From NCBI GenBank assembly GCA_964639875.1, contig CAZXEM010000005.1, forward strand, positions 1-27,960: a DNA stretch of 27,960 nt. Direction: 5' to 3'. The notes under the pieces were generated by a model. That model was not told where the DNA came from and searched no databases. It worked only from the letters and a program-made list of their open reading frames with translations. Below are positions 22,920 through 27,960 of the stretch, one piece after another. This DNA comes from CAZQLW01 sp964639875 (GTDB taxonomy: Archaea > Nanobdellota > Nanobdellia > Woesearchaeales > GW2011-AR9). Position numbers and translations under genes: made by a program. Position 1 is the first letter of the stretch; every line of letters starts with the position of its first letter.

Positions 22920-24023
22920 ATGGCCGCGATAACCGCAGAACAAAAACTGAAGCTTAAAAAGCTAATTAAAGAGTTACATAGCCATAAGGCCCCTCATACT
23001 GAGTTTGTAACCGTTTATATTCCTACTGGTTATGAGATGACCAAAATTATTCAACATCTGGCAGAAGAACAAGGAACAGCCTCTAATATCAAATCTGCTT
23101 CTACAAGAAAAAATGTTCAGAACGCATTAGAAAAGATGATTCAACATTTGAGAACTATTGGCAATACACCCGCGAATGGATTAGCAGTTTTTTCAGGGAA
23201 CGTTGCCGCTGGTGAAGGTAAACAAGATGTTCGTGTATGGAGTATTGAACCACCAATTCCGTTAAATACAAGAATTTATCGTTGTGATAAAAATTTTGTA
23301 ACTGATTTAATAGAAGAAATGATGGTGGAAAAAGAAGTTTACGGTCTTGTTGTTTTAGACAGAAGAGACGCTACTATTGCTTTATTGAAAGGAAAAACTA
23401 TTGTTCCTTTGCAGAAGACTCATTCAGAAGTTCCCGGGAAAACTAAAGCGGGAGGTCAAAGCGCAGCCCGTTACGCACGTCTTCGGGAAGGTGCCGCTAA
23501 GGACCATTTCAAGAAAATTGCCGAATACATGAAAGAACAATTTTTATCTTTAGGAAAAGATTTGAAAGGAATCATTATTGGTGGTCCCGGAGTAACTATC
23601 AACGATTTTATGAACAAAAGTTTTCTCACAGGAGATCTTAAAAAGAAAATAATTGGTACTAAAGATTTATCTTATACTGGAGAGTTTGGATTACAAGAAT
23701 TGTTAGAAAAGTCTGAAGACCTTTTAGCAGAAGAAGAAGTTGCTAAGGAAAAGAAAATCATGCAACGATTTCTTACCGTTCTGAGAGATGCTCCCAAAAA
23801 AGCCACTTATGGTGAAAAAGAAACTTTGAAAGCTTTAGAAATGGCTGCTGTTGATTTACTTCTAATTTCGGAAAACATTGAAGATGATCAGTTAGCTTTA
23901 TTAGAAGAAAAAGCGCAAGAAGGTGGGGCTAAAGTTAAAATTATTTCTGTAGAAACTAGGGAAGGTGTCCAACTAAGAGATTTAGGTGGCGTAGCAGCAA
24001 TATTAAGATTTGAAATTGAATGA
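22920..24023 (+). CDS. prf1: Peptide chain release factor aRF1
   Basis: Recognises all three stop codons and triggers peptide release. The stop-codon reading motifs NIKS (56-59) and Y120-R-C-D-K-N-F126 (YxCxxxF) are intact, as is GGQ at 178-180 in KTKAGGQSAARYARLREGA. The protein has 367 residues against about 410-420 in most archaea. The missing part is in domain 3: after DLLLISENI the sequence passes directly to DDQLALLEEKAQEGGAKVKIISVETREG, without the Cys-containing minidomain found at this place in many aRF1 and eRF1 proteins. The end (LGGVAAILRFEIE) is normal, so this is an internal deletion rather than truncation. The TGA stop overlaps the next ATG (ATGA). Confidence 0.96.
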   Translation: MAAITAEQKLKLKKLIKELHSHKAPHTEFVTVYIPTGYEMTKIIQHLAEEQGTASNIKSASTRKNVQNALEKMIQHLRTIGNTPANGLAVFSGNVAAGEGKQDVRVWSIEPPIPLNTRIYRCDKNFVTDLIEEMMVEKEVYGLVVLDRRDATIALLKGKTIVPLQKTHSEVPGKTKAGGQSAARYARLREGAAKDHFKKIAEYMKEQFLSLGKDLKGIIIGGPGVTINDFMNKSFLTGDLKKKIIGTKDLSYTGEFGLQELLEKSEDLLAEEEVAKEKKIMQRFLTVLRDAPKKATYGEKETLKALEMAAVDLLLISENIEDDQLALLEEKAQEGGAKVKIISVETREGVQLRDLGGVAAILRFEIE

Positions 24024-24739
24024 AGATGAACAACCTTATCCAAGAATCTTTTCAAAGATTATTTCCAGAAAAAGAATTCAAATATCAATCATATTTAGAG
24101 TATAATAGAAGGTTATCAAATTTTAATGCAAACATTAAATATGATTACCGAAAAATTTCTGTTCATTTGAACTTACAATGGAAAGATATTGACGATGAAA
24201 TTAAAATCGGGTTAATTCAAAGTTTATTGTTAAAAGTGTTTAAACGGAAAAGGAAAAATACCCAAAACATTGAATTATATAACAATTTTATCAAAAACAT
24301 TCCTATTTTAACTGAAAAAACTAAATCAGATCCGATTTTAGAAGCTTCTTTTGAACGAGTTAACCAAAATTTCTTTTTTTCACAAATAGAACAACCTAAC
24401 TTGACGTGGGGTACAGACTCAAAAAGGAAGTTAGCTTCTTATAACTATCATGATGATACAGTAACTGTTTCTACCATTTTCAAGGAAGTTAACAAAAATA
24501 TTTTAGATTATTTGATGTATCATGAACTCTTGCATAAACATCACCAGTTTAAACACAAAAATGGAAGAAGTTTCTTCCATACAAAAAGTTTCAAAGATGA
24601 TGAAAACCTTTATCCGAACAAAAACGATGTAGAAAATGAAATAAGTCAAATTATTAAAAATAGTAAAATTAATAGCCAAAATAATAGTAAAAACAATAGA
24701 AAACCGCAAAAAAGAAGTATTTGGAATTTTCTGAACTAG
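24020..24739 (+). CDS. SprT-like/YgjP-type zinc metalloprotease
   Basis: 239 residues. The zinc motif H168-E-L-L-H172 in LDYLMYHELLHKHHQF is followed by H187 in FFHTKSF as the likely third ligand, and preceded by LASYNYHDDTVTVSTIFKEV, the beta hairpin that precedes the metal site in SprT/Wss1-like and YgjP-like families. The first 100 residues have no motif I know, and the C-terminal 40 are Asn/Lys-rich and probably disordered. SprT-type enzymes in eukaryotes (SPRTN) cut DNA-protein crosslinks, but YgjP-like members have no settled role. The start overlaps the aRF1 stop (ATGA; an ATG two codons later is an alternative), so it is co-translated with the release factor. Confidence 0.78.
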   Translation: MKMNNLIQESFQRLFPEKEFKYQSYLEYNRRLSNFNANIKYDYRKISVHLNLQWKDIDDEIKIGLIQSLLLKVFKRKRKNTQNIELYNNFIKNIPILTEKTKSDPILEASFERVNQNFFFSQIEQPNLTWGTDSKRKLASYNYHDDTVTVSTIFKEVNKNILDYLMYHELLHKHHQFKHKNGRSFFHTKSFKDDENLYPNKNDVENEISQIIKNSKINSQNNSKNNRKPQKRSIWNFLN

Positions 24740-24811
24740 TTAAACTTAAATAAAAATTAGGTTTGCATTTATTAAGAAAAAACACACTTTTTGGCCCTAT
24801 TTTCCAAAATG

Positions 24812-24819
24812 TTTAAAAA
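24812..24819 (+). promoter_or_regulatory. TATA box of the histone gene
   Basis: TTTAAAAA centred 26-27 nt before ATG 24842, which places the leaderless start at that codon and excludes the in-frame TTG at 24791. Confidence 0.6.
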
Positions 24820-24841
24820 CCAGGGGTATTTTTTAATTCAG

Positions 24842-25051
24842 ATGACGAAGAAGAAGTTTCTATCACATAATGCCATGGACAAAATCATGCGTGAAGCAGG
24901 AGCTTTGAGAGTCTCAGATAACGCCAAAGCAGCATTAGCAGAAGTTTTGGAAGAAAAAGCATTGGAAATCTCTGCAGAAGCAAAAAAACTTGCTGAACAT
25001 GCCGGTAGAAAAACTATTACTGAGAAAGATGTGCATTTAGCAACAAAATAA
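24842..25051 (+). CDS. Archaeal histone
   Basis: 69 residues, the single histone fold typical of HMf-like archaeal histones: MTKKKFLSHNAMDKIMREAG, then AGALRVSDNAKAALAEVLEE and ISAEAKKLAEHAGRKTITEK DVHLATK. The RVSD-type loop, the RKT motif in loop 2 and the final DVHLATK fit the family. The frame is open upstream to a TTG at 24791, but the TATA spacing and the family length both support ATG 24842. It has no N- or C-terminal tail. The TAA stop is followed in frame by eight more TAA codons. It precedes aIF5A by about 50 nt and may be cotranscribed with it. Confidence 0.96.
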   Translation: MTKKKFLSHNAMDKIMREAGALRVSDNAKAALAEVLEEKALEISAEAKKLAEHAGRKTITEKDVHLATK

Positions 25052-25076
25052 TAATAATAATAATAATAATAATAAT
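25049..25076 (+). repeat. (TAA)9 microsatellite formed by in-frame stop codons
   Basis: Nine perfect TAA units plus one T. The first unit is the histone stop codon and all others are in the same frame. It lies in the gap before the aIF5A Shine-Dalgarno site. Confidence 0.95.
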
Positions 25077-25102
25077 CAAAATTAAGATATGGGTGGTTTA
25101 CA

Positions 25103-25495
25103 ATGTATGAAAAAAAATTAGTCACTGTTGGTGGTTTAAAGAAAGGAGACACAGTTATTATTGATGGTTCTCCGTGCAGAGTTACAGATTTATCTGTTTC
25201 TCGTCCAGGTAAACATGGGCACGCTAAAGTAAATTTAACCGCAGTAGGAATGCTTGATGGTAAAAAGAAACAGACAGTAATGCCTGGCCATGATAAGGTT
25301 GAAGCACCAATCGTAGATAAAAGAAATGCTCAAGTATTATCAATTACTGGAAACAAGGCTAATGTCATGGACACTGAAACTTACGAAACATTTGAAATGG
25401 AAATTCCTGAAGAATTAAAAGAAGATGTTAAAGAGGGAGTAGAAGTTTTGTACTGGGGAATCATGGGTACAAAAGTAATGAAACAGATCAAATAA
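25103..25495 (+). CDS. eif5A: Translation factor aIF5A
   Basis: 130 residues, standard for the archaeal factor, with the N-terminal SH3-like domain and C-terminal OB domain. The loop SRPGKHGHAK (K37 after Gly-Lys-His-Gly) is the site of hypusine or deoxyhypusine modification, so a deoxyhypusine synthase gene is expected elsewhere in the genome. The factor relieves ribosome stalling at poly-Pro and other hard sequences. The ATG at 25103 has a GGGTGGT Shine-Dalgarno site 5-10 nt upstream, so translation is leadered. It is followed after 19 nt by L40e. Confidence 0.97.
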   Translation: MYEKKLVTVGGLKKGDTVIIDGSPCRVTDLSVSRPGKHGHAKVNLTAVGMLDGKKKQTVMPGHDKVEAPIVDKRNAQVLSITGNKANVMDTETYETFEMEIPEELKEDVKEGVEVLYWGIMGTKVMKQIK

Positions 25496-25514
25496 ATTAT
25501 GAGGTAACGTTTAT

Positions 25515-25676
25515 ATGGTAAAATTCGAAGAAGCTGGCGCAAGGAAACTGAAAAATGTTTTTGTTTGCAGAAGTTGTAAATCAAAAATTAGAGCTCCAAG
25601 TTTAAAAGTATCACAAAAAAAAATTAGTTGTCGAAAATGTAGTAGTAAAAAACTTCGTCCTAAAAGGAAGAAGTAA
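25515..25676 (+). CDS. rpl40e: 50S ribosomal protein L40e
   Basis: 53 residues beginning MVKFEEAGARKLKNVFVC and ending SSKKLRPKRKK. Four Cys (18, 21, 39, 42) form the CX2C…CX2C zinc site of L40e, and the start (V/A-x-F-x-E-A) and LRPK end are the family hallmarks. The protein is very basic. Its ATG is preceded by GAGGT at a spacing of about 9 nt. It lies in the aIF5A-L40e-site-2 protease operon, after aIF5A by 19 nt and before the protease by 31 nt. Confidence 0.93.
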   Translation: MVKFEEAGARKLKNVFVCRSCKSKIRAPSLKVSQKKISCRKCSSKKLRPKRKK

Positions 25677-25707
25677 ACTATAATTTAAAAAAGAGGTTTT
25701 TTGATAG

Positions 25708-26895
25708 ATGTTGAGCTCAATACTAAGTTTTATTATCAAGTATAAGTATATTTTTATCTTCTATTTAGTTGTAATTATTTTTCTTTACCTTAAACGAAAA
25801 AAACTTGACTTTCAAGCAAAAATTATTATCCTTTACAGGATGAAGTTTGGTTTGGTTTTTATTGAAAAGTTTGTTAAAAAATATCGTGAACCAGTTATTC
25901 TCTTAGGATATATTGGAGTGGGGGCAGGTTATGTTGGCTTAATTTTTATATCTTACATTTTGATTAAAAATTTATATGATTTAATTACTATTCCAGCAGC
26001 AGCCTCAGGTGTTTCTTTAGTTCTTCCTGGGATTAATGTTCCTGGATTGGGAGTGTTACCTTTCTGGTACTGGATTATTGCAATTTTTGTGATTGCTTTA
26101 GTACATGAATTTGGTCATGGAATTGTTGCTAAAGCTCACGGCATTAATGTTAAAAATACGGGCATTGTTTTGTTAGGACCGATCATTGGCGCCTTTGTTG
26201 AACCGGATGAAAAGAAAATGGCTAAAGAAAAAGACATTACTCAATATTCAGTTTTAGCCGCTGGTCCTTTTGCAAACATTATTTTAGCTATTTTGGCTTT
26301 AGTGTTATTAACTTTTGTTTTCTCACCATTACAACAAACTATGGTTGAACCAACAGGGTTCATGTTCGATAATTATGTTAATGATTCTTATCCTGCAGCA
26401 TTAGCAGGAATACCAACAGGAACATTGATTACCGGAATTAATGATCAGGAAACTTTAGAATTTCAAAAATTTAATGACGTGTTATTTTGTAGTCAACCGG
26501 GTGATGAAGTTTCTTTAACCACTAAAGATAAAAATTATCCCTTGGTGTTGGGCAATAACCCTAATAATCCAGAAAAAAGTTTTTTAGGCATAAAAGATAT
26601 CCATAATGAGTTTGAACTAAAATCTGAGTATAGACAAGGTTGGACAAAAACGGCATATTACTTACTTGATTGGATTAATGGTTTCTTAAAATGGTTATTC
26701 ATTCTTAGTTTAGGAATTGGCTTGTTTAATTTACTTCCTTTACCAATCGTTGATGGTGGCAGAATGGTTCAAGTAACATTACATAAAATTCGTGGCCAAG
26801 ATAAAGGCGAGAAAACGTTCCGTTTTGTAAGTATGTTCTTCTTACTTATACTTTTATTAAACTTGTTCTATCCGCTGTTAGCGGGATTATTTTAA
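25708..26895 (+). CDS. Site-2 protease family membrane metalloprotease (M50)
   Basis: 395 residues with several membrane helices. The zinc motif H133-E-F-G-H137 lies in a helix (IAIFVIALVHEFGHGIVAKA), and D349 in LLPLPIVDGG is the third ligand, as in S2P and RseP. Between them is a PDZ-like domain (about 215-300, DSYPAALAGIPTGTLITGINDQET). The enzyme cleaves membrane-embedded segments, often in regulated proteolysis of signalling proteins. Its substrate is not known here. A GAGGT site about 10 nt before the ATG supports the start. It is the last gene of the aIF5A-L40e operon. Confidence 0.94.
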   Translation: MLSSILSFIIKYKYIFIFYLVVIIFLYLKRKKLDFQAKIIILYRMKFGLVFIEKFVKKYREPVILLGYIGVGAGYVGLIFISYILIKNLYDLITIPAAASGVSLVLPGINVPGLGVLPFWYWIIAIFVIALVHEFGHGIVAKAHGINVKNTGIVLLGPIIGAFVEPDEKKMAKEKDITQYSVLAAGPFANIILAILALVLLTFVFSPLQQTMVEPTGFMFDNYVNDSYPAALAGIPTGTLITGINDQETLEFQKFNDVLFCSQPGDEVSLTTKDKNYPLVLGNNPNNPEKSFLGIKDIHNEFELKSEYRQGWTKTAYYLLDWINGFLKWLFILSLGIGLFNLLPLPIVDGGRMVQVTLHKIRGQDKGEKTFRFVSMFFLLILLLNLFYPLLAGLF

Positions 26896-26909
26896 GTTTA
26901 AATTATTAA

Positions 26910-27227
26910 TTATTTTTTGAAATCTTTAAGAAATTCTCTAACACGGTTATCGCCTTTAGGTTGAGCTGCGTCCCCTAAAGTATAATAAATTTTTTCAACA
27001 ACGCTTCCCCAAGAGAAATCACCTTTCTCAACTTTAATTTGATTAATATGTATTTCTTTAATTTGAACACCTTTACGTAAATGATAATAAACACTTCTTT
27101 GGGTAACTTCTGGAAATATTTCATTATAGATCTTAGCAATCTGATAACCATAACCTTTTTTTAAATAGAACAAAATTTCAATTATGTTTTGTCGAATTGG
27201 ACTTCCAATAGGTCTTCCTCTTACCAT
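26910..27227 (-). CDS. PadR-like winged-helix DNA-binding protein
   Basis: 105 residues. The N-terminal half (GRPIGSPIRQNIIEILFYLKKGYGYQIAKIYNEIFPEVTQRSVYYHLRKGVQ) has the helix-turn-helix pattern with a recognition helix RSVYYHLRKG and resembles PadR-like or related wHTH proteins. Then come a beta-wing like stretch (IHINQIKVEKGDFSWGSVVEKIYYTLG) and a short basic tail. It is therefore a likely transcription regulator, and the target is unknown. The TATA box at 27249-27256 is centred about 25 nt before the ATG. It is transcribed divergently from the Lrp RAM-domain gene across a 113-bp region, so it may regulate its neighbour or itself. Confidence 0.7.
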   Translation of the reverse strand: MVRGRPIGSPIRQNIIEILFYLKKGYGYQIAKIYNEIFPEVTQRSVYYHLRKGVQIKEIHINQIKVEKGDFSWGSVVEKIYYTLGDAAQPKGDNRVREFLKDFKK

Positions 27228-27248
27228 AAAATGTATAATATGTCCTGA

Positions 27249-27256
27249 TTTATATT
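27249..27256 (-). promoter_or_regulatory. TATA box of the winged-helix gene
   Basis: AATATAAA on the minus strand, centred 25-26 nt before the ATG at 27227, within the divergent region shared with the gene at 27341. Confidence 0.5.
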
Positions 27257-27299
27257 TGTTTTCATTATGGAAAAGAATAATTTACTTTTTCTCACAAAA

Positions 27300-27307
27300 T
27301 TTATATA
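27300..27307 (+). promoter_or_regulatory. TATA box of the RAM-domain/rnp4 operon
   Basis: TTTATATA, predicting a start near 27330 and a very short leader. GGTGAT at 27329-27334 lies at its 5' end, 6 nt before the ATG at 27341. Confidence 0.5.
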
Positions 27308-27340
27308 CTTCTTTGTCATTAAACTAGTGGTGATGTCAAA

Positions 27341-27568
27341 ATGAAAGCATTTGTATTAGTTTCTTTAAAAGAAGGAAATGAACAAACATTATCAGAAGAG
27401 TTGAAAGATTTTCCAGAAGTAGTTAATGCCCACATTCTTTTTGGAGAATGGGACATCTTAGCAGAAGTTGAGTTAGCTAGTGCAGAACAACTAGGTGCTT
27501 TTGTAATGGAAAAATTAAGAAACAGAGAAGATGTAAGATTAACCAGTAGTTTAATAGTAGCAGGATAA
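27341..27568 (+). CDS. Stand-alone Lrp/AsnC ligand-binding (RAM) domain
   Basis: 75 residues with the RAM fold: MKAFVLVSLKEGNEQTLSEE, then the AHILFGEWDILAEVELASAE core and the C-terminal helix LRNREDVRLTSSLIVA. There is no DNA-binding helix-turn-helix. Such stand-alone domains occur widely in archaea and bind amino acids or act as partners of full-length Lrp regulators. The SD (GGTGAT) is 6 nt before ATG 27341. Rnp4 follows 3 nt after the stop, so the two are cotranscribed. Confidence 0.9.
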   Translation: MKAFVLVSLKEGNEQTLSEELKDFPEVVNAHILFGEWDILAEVELASAEQLGAFVMEKLRNREDVRLTSSLIVAG

Positions 27569-27571
27569 GAA

Positions 27572-27886
27572 ATGAGCAAACCAGTAATACCAAAAGCTAA
27601 ACAGAAAGAAATTGCTAAAGAAAGGGTAAAAATCCTTTTTCAACAAGCGGAAGAAGTCTTTTCTAGAAATAAATCTCTTGCTCATCGTTACGTAACTTTA
27701 GCTAGAAAAGTAGCGATGAAAGTTAAAATTAGAATCCCAATTGAATTGAAAAGAAAATATTGTAAACATTGCTATAAGTTTATGATGCCCGGTGTCAATT
27801 CTAGAATCCGTACTAGAGATGGTAAAGTAATTATCTCTTGTTTGGAATGTAAAAAATTTACAAGAATTCCAATTGGGAAGAAGTGA
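27572..27886 (+). CDS. rnp4: RNase P protein component 4 (Rpr2/Rpp21 family)
   Basis: 104 residues. N-terminal helices (KQKEIAKERVKILFQQAEEV, then SLAHRYVTLARKVAMKVKI) precede the zinc ribbon with C64, C67, C90 and C93 (KYCKHCYKFM…VIISCLECKKFTRIPIG). This is the archaeal homologue of Rpp21/Rpr2, a protein subunit of RNase P that helps cleave the 5' leader of pre-tRNAs. The ATG at 27572 comes 3 nt after the upstream stop. Confidence 0.93.
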   Translation: MSKPVIPKAKQKEIAKERVKILFQQAEEVFSRNKSLAHRYVTLARKVAMKVKIRIPIELKRKYCKHCYKFMMPGVNSRIRTRDGKVIISCLECKKFTRIPIGKK

Positions 27887-27960
27887 TTAATCATAACCCA
27901 GTTCTTGTTTGTATGCTCCAATAAATTGTTCTTCAAATTCTTTTGGAGAACTTGTAAATC
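27887..27960 (-). CDS. 3' end of an unidentified gene (partial)
   Basis: The minus strand from the window edge is open and encodes a 23-residue C-terminus, FTSSPKEFEEQFIGAYKQEL then GYD and TAA, directly abutting the rnp4 stop. The composition looks protein-like, with amphipathic helical character. It is too short to identify. Confidence 0.45.
   Translation of the reverse strand, partial: FTSSPKEFEEQFIGAYKQELGYD

Noticed and set aside
24791..24841. N-terminal extension of the histone from a TTG codon
   Set aside because: The TATA box at 24812-24819 lies inside this stretch and predicts transcription starting at the ATG at 24842. The family length also fits 69 residues.
24838..25152. Minus-strand frame with a poly-Tyr stretch across the histone gene
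   Set aside because: The Tyr run is the complement of the (TAA)9 repeat, and the frame overlaps two well-supported genes.
1..27960. Search for CRISPR arrays, insertion sequences, integrases or phage genes
   Set aside because: No repeat-spacer pattern, transposase motif, terminal inverted repeats or phage-type gene was seen. The window looks like ordinary chromosome.

Overview
The window reads as a gene-dense, AT-rich archaeal chromosome segment. Archaeal markers are aEF-2, membrane-bound LonB, aIF1A, aIF5A, aRF1, a 69-residue histone, ribosomal proteins L7Ae, S28e, L24e and L40e, the RNase P protein Rnp4 and an NFACT/RqcH-type protein. Several small proteins resemble families I associate with DPANN genomes (Woesearchaeota/Pacearchaeota-like): an N-terminal 'LLNKLMFWKK' protein, an S-layer protein with coiled coils, an AMP phosphorylase and a permease with a fused small C-terminal domain. 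The lineage is inferred from protein content only.

Layout. (1) 1-2903: 3' part of an ABC ATPase and its ABC-2 permease. (2) 2929-5014: AMP phosphorylase and a divergent GNAT acetyltransferase. (3) 5081-8820: minus-strand translation operon L7Ae, S28e, L24e, NDK, aEF-2, preceded by a roughly 130-nt leader that can fold into alternative stems. (4) 8985-11921: LonB, aIF1A and a membrane protein with an Ada-like metal-binding tail. (5) 11932-13168: a bacterial-type signal peptidase II (LspA) overlapping a small conserved protein, and a divergent small helical protein. (6) 13255-16612: a large S-layer-like surface protein and a PUA-like ribosome biogenesis protein. (7) 16758-18803: slipin, a shortened NFACT-N protein and tRNA-Cys(GCA). 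(8) 18898-21608: a second ABC ATPase/permease pair, paralogous to the first. (9) 21655-24739: AK6/Fap7 kinase, an aspartoacylase/M14-like protein, and aRF1 overlapping a SprT-like metalloprotease. (10) 24842-26895: histone, aIF5A, L40e and a site-2 protease. (11) 26910-27960: a winged-helix protein, a stand-alone Lrp/AsnC RAM domain, Rnp4, and the 3' end of another gene.

Expression signals are consistent. Most first genes have a TTTATAAA-like TATA box centred 25-29 nt before the start codon, which implies leaderless mRNAs. Genes inside operons, and a few leadered first genes, carry GGAGG, GAGGT or GGTGG Shine-Dalgarno sites. This spacing decides several starts, such as the histone at 24842 and probably the second ABC ATPase at GTG 18904. 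The SD position favours 7785 for NDK.

The most interesting items are the L7Ae leader with mutually exclusive stems and three 9-bp repeats, the NFACT protein lacking its NFACT-R half, aRF1 lacking the zinc minidomain and coupled to a SprT-like protease, an archaeal LspA, nine tandem in-frame TAA codons after the histone gene, and the two divergent copies of a coiled-coil ABC exporter.
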